Of a stretch of 37,132 bases of DNA, positions 15,714-23,075 are shown one piece after another. Below the pieces are notes generated by a model. The model did no database searches and was not told where the DNA came from. It worked only from the letters and a program-made list of their open reading frames with translations. This DNA comes from Chitinophagaceae bacterium UBA7600. Its GTDB lineage: Bacteria; Bacteroidota; Bacteroidia; Chitinophagales; Chitinophagaceae. Within the stretch, counting starts at the first letter, position 1. Every line of letters begins with the position of its first letter. A program made the translations under genes and the position numbers. The stretch lies in contig DLKC01000071.1 in NCBI GenBank assembly GCA_002478885.1, forward strand, positions 1-37,132, read 5' to 3'.

Positions 15714-16340
15714 ATGACTAATTTTATTTCAAAAGACCTGATGGTCACTCTTCGCCCCCGAAAGCGTTCATCAATTGATCTGGTTATAAGTGCTGGCAAT
15801 GCTGGCTGGGATGCCGAACAGGAATACTTGAAATGTGCCGGCGCAAGTTGCAAGGCAACGAATAAATTTTTTGAATGCCAGGGTACCAATAACAATGACG
15901 ATAATAACGATGATACAACTTGCAAGCGTACCAATGACGACGATGTAACGTGCAAAAGAACCAATGATGACAATGACAGTACCTGCAGGCGAACCAATGA
16001 CGACTGTTCCTGCAAACGGACTAATGATGATGATATAACCTGCAAGCGAACCAATGATGATGATATCACCTGCAAGCGAACCAATGATGATGATATTACC
16101 TGCAAGCGAACTAATGATGATGATATCACCTGCAAGCGAACCAACGGTGATGATGATAGTACCTGCGAGCGAACCAACGATGATGATATAACCTGCAAAT
16201 GGACCAATGATGAAGGCGATTCCTGGAAAAACACCAGTAGCGAACTTTTAAATAAAAAGACCCGCCTTTCTTATGATGAAAGGCTCCAAAAGTTAAAGCA
16301 TGGGGTCAGGCAGTTGGCAAAATCCAGTACTGCATCGTAA
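15714..16340 (+). CDS. Multi-unit Cys-repeat precursor peptide (lanthipeptide-like)
   Basis: 208 residues from the ATG at 15714 (a GTG at 15711 is also in frame). A leader-like region of about 68 residues comes first (ISKDLMVTLRPRKRSS, then SAGNAGWDAEQEYLKC, three Cys). Ten consecutive units follow (residues 69-170) with consensus TCKRTNDDDI. Each has a Thr or Ser before its Cys and another Thr three residues after it; unit 3 has an extra Cys. A basic 38-residue tail without Cys ends the protein. Total 14 Cys. There is no export signal peptide. Followed 32 bases later by the HopA1-like gene and then the kinase-cyclase gene, it is the natural substrate: phosphorylation and elimination of Thr/Ser, then Cys addition, would give (methyl)lanthionine rings. 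That function is inferred from neighbours; no match to a known precursor is recognised. Confidence 0.75.
   Translation: MTNFISKDLMVTLRPRKRSSIDLVISAGNAGWDAEQEYLKCAGASCKATNKFFECQGTNNNDDNNDDTTCKRTNDDDVTCKRTNDDNDSTCRRTNDDCSCKRTNDDDITCKRTNDDDITCKRTNDDDITCKRTNDDDITCKRTNGDDDSTCERTNDDDITCKWTNDEGDSWKNTSSELLNKKTRLSYDERLQKLKHGVRQLAKSSTAS
15918..16223 (+). repeat. 30-bp coding tandem array (ten units) in the precursor
   Basis: Ten in-frame units of 27-33 bp (mostly 30). Units 4 to 7 are almost identical at DNA level (ACCTGCAAGCGAACCAATGA, then three GAT codons and an Ile codon) and differ only at wobble positions such as ATA/ATC/ATT. Outer units are more diverged (TCRRTNDDC, TCERTNDDDI, TCKWTNDEGDS). 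The pattern shows recent expansion by unit duplication in the centre and older units at the edges, with Thr/Ser and Cys kept in every unit. Confidence 0.95.
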
Positions 16341-16372
16341 CGCTCCAACATAATTCGCAATATCCCTGACTC

Positions 16373-17545
16373 ATGATTGAGACCGGATTTCTTAACAGGA
16401 GATTTCGTACCACAGAATCATTTCAATTAACTGAATGGAATCAGTTAACCGACAACGACCGCACCATGCTTTTAACGGTTGCGGACGTAGGTGATATTTA
16501 TGGATTATTCATTTCTTTGAGCCCGGGTTCAACCACACAAATAATAGCAGGAAGGGAGTCTGCGCTTATTTTTCTTCATTGTAAAGATTATTTTCACCTG
16601 CCCAATTTCGTGTTGTCTCAACCCTACGGAAAATACGAAAACCTTGTCGCGGAACTGGTTTTAAACGATATTCTTGCATTGCAATACCAGGAAACTTATA
16701 TTTCCGGCAGCAAAGCGGCACCACTGATCTTTGGTAGCGAATGGCTGGAAAGGCAATCTTCTCCTGGCAAGTTGTCGCTTTTGTCCGCAAACGCAATCCG
16801 GTATTGCTTCCACTTAAAAAATGAAACGGTAAAATCACTAGGGAACAAACTATACACCTTTAATGTGATTCCCATGGACAAAAGCCATGAGAAATATCTT
16901 TCCTCTGTCAGTGCCGTATCAGATTTTCTGTTTACCCACTTCCCGGAGAACAATACACTTTCAGACAACTGGACGCTAAATAGAGAAAGAAGATACTGGT
17001 TCAGTTGGTCGCGAAATAAAAGCATTCCACAACAGAAGTATGGGGAAACCGTCAACACATACAAACTATATCTTAGCCCGATGCCTGAAGCTACGGCTTC
17101 GCTCTTTAATATTGCTGTTCCTGTACTCACCCGTTCAGGCGCCGGCAGTTTTAAGATCGGTCAAACAATGAACGGATTGCTACGGCCAGATAAAATGGTC
17201 GCCTATTTTGAAAACCGGGACGACTTGTTGCTTGCTGCGAACGAATTGGAGGCGCTTTGTGCGAACACTCCCGCCCACGGGGTTCCTTTTACCACGCAAT
17301 TTGACAAAAATGGTTTGATATCTTTCGGTATCGATTTTCAAGCCTCACGTAAACAGGGTTATAGCTGGAGGACATGGATAACCGATATGCTGGCCTCGAT
17401 AATACTCCAGGCCAAAATGGAAAACCTGGAAATTGACTTACTGCTTGAATACATTAAAGTGCGCCTTTTTATAGCAAATGTCGATATCAGTAACTGGTCT
17501 TACATTGATAATGAAGGCGGCCCTGATTTACAAGAGAAATTTTAA
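16373..17545 (+). CDS. HopA1-like protein, probable trans-acting lanthipeptide lyase
   Basis: 390 residues, cytoplasmic by lack of signal or membrane segments. The C-terminal half (about 200-350) shows the pattern I associate with the HopA1 effector family: YKLYLSP (230-236), KIGQTMNGLLRPDKMVAYF (261-279), a helix with spaced acidic residues, then GVPFTTQFDKNGLISFGID (303-321). In class V lanthipeptide pathways a HopA1-type protein (LanY, e.g. LxmY) supplies phospho-Ser/Thr elimination. The N-terminal half (1-200), including AELVLNDILALQYQETYISG, is not recognised. It starts 32 bases after the precursor and ends 19 bases before the kinase-cyclase gene, which itself has no lyase domain, so the three form one operon and this is the missing activity. 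Assignment rests on motif recall and context. Confidence 0.68.
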   Translation: MIETGFLNRRFRTTESFQLTEWNQLTDNDRTMLLTVADVGDIYGLFISLSPGSTTQIIAGRESALIFLHCKDYFHLPNFVLSQPYGKYENLVAELVLNDILALQYQETYISGSKAAPLIFGSEWLERQSSPGKLSLLSANAIRYCFHLKNETVKSLGNKLYTFNVIPMDKSHEKYLSSVSAVSDFLFTHFPENNTLSDNWTLNRERRYWFSWSRNKSIPQQKYGETVNTYKLYLSPMPEATASLFNIAVPVLTRSGAGSFKIGQTMNGLLRPDKMVAYFENRDDLLLAANELEALCANTPAHGVPFTTQFDKNGLISFGIDFQASRKQGYSWRTWITDMLASIILQAKMENLEIDLLLEYIKVRLFIANVDISNWSYIDNEGGPDLQEKF

Positions 17546-17564
17546 AGCCATCATCAAATAATTG

Positions 17565-19928
17565 ATGCCTAAATACGAACTATATAAACTTGCATTGGGA
17601 GTGCAGTTGTTTGAAGTTGCTGGGATAAGCGATTTCGACAAAAGAAGATTTGAATATGATGATTCAGACGTGGTGCTTTCCATGCCCGACTCTAGGACTA
17701 CCAGCAAACTCATCAACAGAACAGCTGCAGATTTCCTCGAAACATTCAGAACGCCGCATTCATGGGAAGAAGCAATTGTGAAATTTGCAAATGCTGTTAA
17801 TAAAGATCCTCAGCGGATAGCCGATGAAGTTTTCGGCCTGCTTGTCTCACTAGAGCAACTTGGTTATCTCGTTCGGATAGAGCCGGATGTGCCGGCTTCA
17901 AACAAGGTAGCGCAATATTTTAAAACAGGCGATACGTTTCTTGGATATACCCTGAAACAAAAATGGCAATCGCTCGATGATACCCAGGTGTTCATGGCTG
18001 AAGATAAAAATGGCCTCATCTATGCGCTAAAACTGCTCACGGTCGGTGAGGCAGATAACAGGCGCTTATTCGAAACAGAGACCCGGATATTGGAAAAACT
18101 CGATGGTTGTTTCAACCCCAGGCTGGTAGATAAAGGTGAAACCGAATCTCAAATGTATTTTATAACGGAATGGTTCGAAGGCAAAACAGCTGACAAGTAT
18201 GCGGATCAGTTTCGGAATTATAACATCAAAGAAAATGTACTTAAACAAATCTCTCTTTGTAAAAATATACTCACGGCCTACCAGCATATTCATTCACTGG
18301 GTGTACTGCATGGTGATGTCAATTTGAGGAATATCCTGGTATCGCCCGGAGGGAGGGTCAGTATCATTGACTTCGCACTGTCCGTCACAGGAAACACCGC
18401 CAGGCCGGGTTCAAGGCCGGGCGTGGTATTCTTTTATGAACCTGAATATGCAACAGCAATCGTTTCTGGAAAACAGCGGCCGCCCGTTACAGAAAAAGCT
18501 GAGCAATATGCGATCGCTGCATTGCTTTATTACCTGCTCACTGGTCATTATTATGTCGATTTTTCTATTGAAAAAAAGAAGGTGTTTCAGCAAATACTTT
18601 CTGAAGCACCGTTGCCGTTCGAATCGTTTGATCTTTGTCTCCCGCACAAACTGAATGCAGTATTTGCGGTCGCTCTTGCAAAAGATCCTTCCGCAAGGTT
18701 TGAGAATCTAGGTCAATTTGCTAATGCCATCGACGAGGCCTGTAGCGATATCCTTACCTCTGTAAGCTATTTCTCAGCACCTGCTAATCCCTCAACGGCA
18801 TCTTTTGCGGCATTCGTTCGAAACAAATTTTCATGGCATTCTGCATGGCTTGGAAACGGCCTTTCCGTCGCGCCTTCCTGTTCTGTAAACTATGGCGCGG
18901 CGGGCCTGGCATATATGTATTATCGTATGGCATGCCTTGAACAGGAACCAGAACTACTGCAGCTTGCCGGCGTTTGGGCAAGCCATGCAACTGATTTTGT
19001 TCATAAAAAAAACGACGCATTCTTTTCAAAAGAAATAGATATCGATGAAGAAACCGTGGGCAAAAGATCGATCTATCATAGTCCCACCGGAGCATGGCTT
19101 GTGCAGACCCTTATTAACGCCTGCAATGACGATACTTACAATACCCGCCATTCTTTGGAACAATACATGGTCTATGCAAAGACAGACTGTGACAAAATAG
19201 ATCTCACTTTAGGAAAAGCGGGTTTGCTGGTTGGTTCATCCGTCATGGTCGCTCAATTAAGGGATCATAATTTTAAAGAGCTTGCTCATATAAAAGCTTT
19301 TACCACCAAAATCCTGGAGGAAATTTGGCAGCAGGCCGGGATGCATCCACCGATTCATGAGTCAAATCAATTAAAGTATTATGGAATAGCACATGGCTGG
19401 GCAGGGTTGCTCTACGCAACACTATTGTGGTGCAGTGCATCCGGTCGGCCGCTGCCCATGCCGTTTTTCGACAGGGTCGATCAACTGCTGCTTTGTGCAA
19501 AACAGGAGGAACAGGCGCTGTACTGGCCTGTTTCAACACAACAGCATCGACCCCGGTACGGGTGGTGCAATGGAACGTCCGGGTATGTTTTCTTGTGGAC
19601 CCAACTTTTTAAATACACGGGCCAGGAAAAATACCTGGCTATCGCAGAAAAATGTGCAAACCATTCTTATAAAAATGCCAACAGCCGAAACGCCAATCTT
19701 TGCTGCGGCATAAGTGGCAATGCCTATGCAATGCTCAATATGTACAATGCAACGCAACAAAAAAGCTGGCTCGCAAAGGCTGATCACTTGAAAAAAATGA
19801 TCATGCAGCAAATTGGTTCTCCGGTGTTGCGCAACAACAGTCTTTACAAAGGAGAGGTAGGTGTGGCAGTATTGTTTGCCGAACTGGACACTCCGGCACT
19901 CGCTAAAATGCCACTCTTCGAAGTATAA
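17565..19928 (+). CDS. RRE-kinase-LanC fusion lanthipeptide synthetase
   Basis: 787 residues from the ATG at 17565 (a TTG at 17562 is in frame). Residues 30-105 look like a PqqD-type RiPP recognition element (LINRTAADFLETF, then a helix and LEQLGYLV). Residues 120-395 are a Ser/Thr-kinase fold: Lys156 in YALKLL, HGDVNLRNILV with Asp251 and Asn256, metal Asp269 in IIDFALS, and EPEYA. Residues 420-787 are a LanC cyclase: YGIAHGWAG (606-614), GWCNG with Cys668, and CCGISG with Cys713-Cys714. These give Cys-Cys-Cys zinc ligands in place of the common Cys-Cys-His, as in the promiscuous class II enzyme ProcM. It lacks the OspF-like lyase domain that starts class III and IV synthetases. Predicted role: bind the leader, phosphorylate Thr/Ser, and close thioether rings after elimination by the HopA1-like partner. 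It is the last gene of the operon. Confidence 0.85.
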   Translation: MPKYELYKLALGVQLFEVAGISDFDKRRFEYDDSDVVLSMPDSRTTSKLINRTAADFLETFRTPHSWEEAIVKFANAVNKDPQRIADEVFGLLVSLEQLGYLVRIEPDVPASNKVAQYFKTGDTFLGYTLKQKWQSLDDTQVFMAEDKNGLIYALKLLTVGEADNRRLFETETRILEKLDGCFNPRLVDKGETESQMYFITEWFEGKTADKYADQFRNYNIKENVLKQISLCKNILTAYQHIHSLGVLHGDVNLRNILVSPGGRVSIIDFALSVTGNTARPGSRPGVVFFYEPEYATAIVSGKQRPPVTEKAEQYAIAALLYYLLTGHYYVDFSIEKKKVFQQILSEAPLPFESFDLCLPHKLNAVFAVALAKDPSARFENLGQFANAIDEACSDILTSVSYFSAPANPSTASFAAFVRNKFSWHSAWLGNGLSVAPSCSVNYGAAGLAYMYYRMACLEQEPELLQLAGVWASHATDFVHKKNDAFFSKEIDIDEETVGKRSIYHSPTGAWLVQTLINACNDDTYNTRHSLEQYMVYAKTDCDKIDLTLGKAGLLVGSSVMVAQLRDHNFKELAHIKAFTTKILEEIWQQAGMHPPIHESNQLKYYGIAHGWAGLLYATLLWCSASGRPLPMPFFDRVDQLLLCAKQEEQALYWPVSTQQHRPRYGWCNGTSGYVFLWTQLFKYTGQEKYLAIAEKCANHSYKNANSRNANLCCGISGNAYAMLNMYNATQQKSWLAKADHLKKMIMQQIGSPVLRNNSLYKGEVGVAVLFAELDTPALAKMPLFEV

Positions 19929-19973
19929 GCGCTGGTATTTTTTGTAACCGCCTTCTTACCGTTCTCCGGCATC

Positions 19974-19993
19974 GTTGTGTCACTCACTTTTAC
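19974..19993 (-). repeat. Dispersed repeat, copy 5 (left-end variant)
   Basis: GTTGTGTCACTCACTTTTAC matches the second form of the repeat also found at 30490 and 35141. Together with copy 6 at 20828-20858 it flanks the lipoprotein gene as an imperfect inverted pair. Confidence 0.7.
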
Positions 19994-20066
19994 GCCCGGT
20001 CCACTATTCGGCAATGAAAAGAATGTTTATTAAGATTGCATAGTTAACTGCAGTATGGTAGTTGCA

Positions 20067-20741
20067 CTATCTGCACTCGTTATATTCTTTTACGATGCTG
20101 TTCATTACCCGTAGCTTCTCAGCCCTGCTGGCAAGAAAACTGTAGAAGTAGCCAGGAGTCTTTGTTTTAATCTGCGTTGCCAGGACAGGGCAATCTGACA
20201 CGTAGTCACTCATCTTAAATTCGAAACCTGGCACAACCTTTTCACTGTTGATATCAACAACCTCGTATCGGGAAAAATAGGGCAGGGAAAAATAATAGTA
20301 ATACCGTTGCTCACCCGCGTCATTGCTTTTGTAACTCTGGGGCAGTTCGTAAAACTGCAGCCTGTCTTCTTCCTTGGTGAGGCGCTTCAAAAAAACGTAA
20401 TGATAATCTTTATTCAGGGTCAGGTCAACGATCTTGGGAATAAAAACATCACCGCCAATGCTGTAATATTTGATTTGCTTAAAGTCCAGCTTCTCAGCTG
20501 TTGCCGAACCTTCTGGAATGATACTGATATCGTTATCACTGAGCTGCCGGACTTCAAGTGAAACGGTGACCAGCCCCTTTTTTACACTACCATCGGCCAT
20601 ATAAACGGTACCCATGATTTTATGTACATCGTTAGGTGTATTGAAGTAGGCAGAGCTTGCGCATCCTGATAACAGCAATGCGTAAAGGCAGGCTAAAAAA
20701 AATGCAGGCTGATAGTTGCTACGAACACGGTCTGTTATCAT
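20067..20741 (-). CDS. Lipoprotein of unknown function
   Basis: 224 residues; signal peptide with lipobox LLSGC (Cys27), so probably membrane-anchored in the envelope. The mature part is predicted mostly beta (alternating hydrophobic strands, e.g. GTVYMADGSVKKGLVTVSL, where GSVKKG resembles the start of a small beta-barrel), with a Tyr-rich stretch RYYYYFSLPYF near 145-155. The C-terminus is helical and contains two further Cys. I do not recognise the family. It faces the end of the lanthipeptide-like operon tail to tail across 138 bases and lies inside the inverted repeat pair 19974/20828. It is downstream of HK4 on the same strand but 128 bases apart and separated by a repeat copy. Confidence 0.72.
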   Translation of the reverse strand: MITDRVRSNYQPAFFLACLYALLLSGCASSAYFNTPNDVHKIMGTVYMADGSVKKGLVTVSLEVRQLSDNDISIIPEGSATAEKLDFKQIKYYSIGGDVFIPKIVDLTLNKDYHYVFLKRLTKEEDRLQFYELPQSYKSNDAGEQRYYYYFSLPYFSRYEVVDINSEKVVPGFEFKMSDYVSDCPVLATQIKTKTPGYFYSFLASRAEKLRVMNSIVKEYNECR

Positions 20742-20827
20742 CTATGTACAAAAATATTCGTGAATGTGATGGTTGTTTTGCTGGTAAGTTAGTTAAAAGA
20801 TGAATATCCACTGCCCCGTTGATAGCT

Positions 20828-20858
20828 GCAGTACAGGAGTGCGACGCAACAAAAGCTT
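20828..20858 (+). repeat. Dispersed repeat, copy 6 (right-end form)
   Basis: GCAGTACAGGAGTGCGACGC followed by AACAAAAGCTT is one of the longest copies. It lies 12 bases beyond the HK4 stop codon. Confidence 0.8.
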
Positions 20859-20869
20859 AATGCATATTC

Positions 20870-22996
20870 CTAAGCTGGTAACACAATAATAAATGTAGTG
20901 CCTTCACCCTCTGCACTATCAACGATTATCTGCCCGCCATGGGCTTTTATAATATCATAGCTCAGACTCAATCCCAGCCCTGTCCCTGAACCGGTTGGCT
21001 TGGTGGTAAAGAACGGCTGAAATATTTTCTCTTTTATTTTTTCCGGGATGCCGTTGCCATTATCTGCAACACTTATTTCAACCTTAGCCACCGCGCCCTG
21101 GGCCGGGTCAATTTTTTTTGTTGTAACGATAACCTGCGGTTTGTAACCGGTGATTTGCAGCTTTGCTTTTTCATTCAATGCATAAAAAGCATTATTAAAC
21201 AAATTCAGTAATACTCTTCCAATGTCTTGCGGCACTGCATTAATAAAGCCAGTGCTTTCATCAAAGGCAGTTTTTATATCAGCATTGAAGTCCTTGTCCT
21301 TCGATCGAAGCCCATGATAGGAGAGACGGAGATATTCGTCGGCCAGTTTATTAATATCAGTAGGCTCCTTGTCGCCCGTGCCCGAACGGGAATGTTGTAA
21401 CATGCCCTTTACAATACCGTCGGCACGTTTGCCATGATGGTTAATCTTGGCTTCGTTTTCTTTGATATCGTCGGCGATTTCAGTTGCCACTTGAAGGTTG
21501 CCTGCAGCCAACTCTTGTTTTAATTCATCAATCAATTCTGCATTTATATCGGAAAAATTATTTACAAAGTTTAGGGGGTTCTGAATTTCATGAGCAATAC
21601 CTGCCGTGAGTTCACCCAGGCTTGCCATTTTCTCGGAGTGTATAAGTTGAACCTGTGTTGCTTTAAGGTTTTGTAAAGACTGCTGAAGTTCCTGCGTGCG
21701 TTCCACCACTTTCTGTTCCAGTTTTATATTGAGTTCTTTTTGCAGGTTCTGGTTTTCGTGCAACTGGTCAATGAGCTCCAATTGCTTTTCCTTGTTGTCT
21801 TTCTCCAATACATTAATGCGGTTGGCAAGTGCAAACGAAAACAGTAATTCTTCAACTGCAGAGCCAATTTGTAAACTGTAGTTGGTAAGAAAATGGTTGG
21901 GTACCATATTCAGCGACTTTAAAAGAAAGATGATAAGGCCTGTGAGAAACGCGGTTTGCGCCAGCAAAAAATAGCCCGCGGAAGGCAGTTTGATATAGAA
22001 ACTGCGGATCGCTACAATAAGTATCGATAGCATGGAAATAATACCAACCATGTTGCCAATGCTGTAAGCCAGGTATTCATTGCCCATAAAGGAAACGATT
22101 ACAAGAATAAAAAGGGCCAGCAGCGTTACCATGAAAAATTTATAAAAGAAAGGGAAGTGCTGTTTCACTTTCAGGAAACGGGCCGCAAACGATAAGATTG
22201 CACATGCATAAATAAACGAAAGAAGCATATCTAAAAAGCTATACCAGTTCAAATAGGCTGGATAATGCTTCATCACTTCAAAGTTGTAGCCAAAATTCTC
22301 GAAGTTGAAAATGAAGTTGAACAAGAGCATCAGGAGATAAGGTATATAATTCTTATCCTTTGTCGACAGGAATATAAAAAGATTGTATAGCAGGATAACC
22401 ATAAAAAAGCCATTAAACCATGATATGGTATTATCCTGGTCATGCCGTTCAGCGAGGTATAGCGCATCTGTATACATTCTGAATGACAAATCAGCGGGCT
22501 TAACCTGCCACCGGTTGGAAGTTTCCAGCCTTGCATAACAGTTGACTGTTTCCCCGGCTTTCAAATACAACTTTACGAGGTTCCTGTTTCCGGAGGCATA
22601 ATCTTTTTGAAGAAAGGGGATTAAATGCCCGCTTATTTTTGGTGTTTGCGTGGTTAGGGAATCGCCGGAATATAGTTTTACATAAGCCCAGTTGTCAAAA
22701 TTCAATAACCAGTTTCCGCTCTTGCCGCTATTGTTTTGTAAAGTGAACCGGAACCAGTAATTTTTTATGTCCTCACTAAACCCTGCAACCTGTCCCGGCC
22801 TGAATTTATCCGCAAAGTTTTCCGAACAAACGTCCGAAATGGAATAAACGCCCATGCTGTCACTTAGTGCATCGGCAAACAAAATCCTGGTACCGTCATC
22901 TTGTGTTGTTACATTTATCAAACGCTGGCTTGCTGCCTGTTCGATACATAGAAACACGATGCAAATAAAAAGCCATGCTGGTTTTAAAGATTTCAT
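20870..22996 (-). CDS. 7TMR-DISM histidine kinase (HK4)
   Basis: Start taken at the Met at 22996, which opens a signal peptide (MKSLKPAWLFICIVFLCIEQ, cleavage after AASQ); the frame extends to an ATG at 23044. 708 residues. The periplasmic part (about 25-180) resembles the 7TMR-DISMED2 sensor, with NYWFRFTLQN and GNWLLNFDNWAYVKLY. About seven membrane helices occupy roughly 185-385. A long coiled coil rich in Glu/Gln leads to His469 in the shared H-box; N-box [18 protein letters not shown]1 DNGNGIP; F-box FFTTKPTGS; G2 [12 protein letters not shown]. This architecture usually reads carbohydrate-like or small-molecule ligands. It is 79 bases downstream of HK5 and probably in the same transcript; a weak ACCGG/CCGGT hairpin without a T run lies between. 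Confidence 0.93.
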   Translation of the reverse strand: MKSLKPAWLFICIVFLCIEQAASQRLINVTTQDDGTRILFADALSDSMGVYSISDVCSENFADKFRPGQVAGFSEDIKNYWFRFTLQNNSGKSGNWLLNFDNWAYVKLYSGDSLTTQTPKISGHLIPFLQKDYASGNRNLVKLYLKAGETVNCYARLETSNRWQVKPADLSFRMYTDALYLAERHDQDNTISWFNGFFMVILLYNLFIFLSTKDKNYIPYLLMLLFNFIFNFENFGYNFEVMKHYPAYLNWYSFLDMLLSFIYACAILSFAARFLKVKQHFPFFYKFFMVTLLALFILVIVSFMGNEYLAYSIGNMVGIISMLSILIVAIRSFYIKLPSAGYFLLAQTAFLTGLIIFLLKSLNMVPNHFLTNYSLQIGSAVEELLFSFALANRINVLEKDNKEKQLELIDQLHENQNLQKELNIKLEQKVVERTQELQQSLQNLKATQVQLIHSEKMASLGELTAGIAHEIQNPLNFVNNFSDINAELIDELKQELAAGNLQVATEIADDIKENEAKINHHGKRADGIVKGMLQHSRSGTGDKEPTDINKLADEYLRLSYHGLRSKDKDFNADIKTAFDESTGFINAVPQDIGRVLLNLFNNAFYALNEKAKLQITGYKPQVIVTTKKIDPAQGAVAKVEISVADNGNGIPEKIKEKIFQPFFTTKPTGSGTGLGLSLSYDIIKAHGGQIIVDSAEGEGTTFIIVLPA

Positions 22997-23075
22997 AGTT
23001 AAACCTGTTATCCAATTTTCTAATGTATCCTGGGAAATGATCAATACCGGCGCTTAAACCGGTGCAAGCAATAAT

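Noticed and set aside
15918..16223. CRISPR-like regular repeat array
   Set aside because: Units are contiguous, in frame and coding, with no unique spacers and no cas genes nearby.
15701..16234. A 177-residue open frame on the opposite strand of the precursor, made of LVRLQVISSS repeats
   Set aside because: It is the mirror of the stop-free 30-bp units. The antisense frame has no start context or neighbour support, and the plus strand has the operon structure and partner enzymes.
23045..23063. Hairpin ACCGG/CCGGT between HK5 and HK4 as a terminator
   Set aside because: Five-base stem with an eight- to nine-base loop and no T run on the minus strand.
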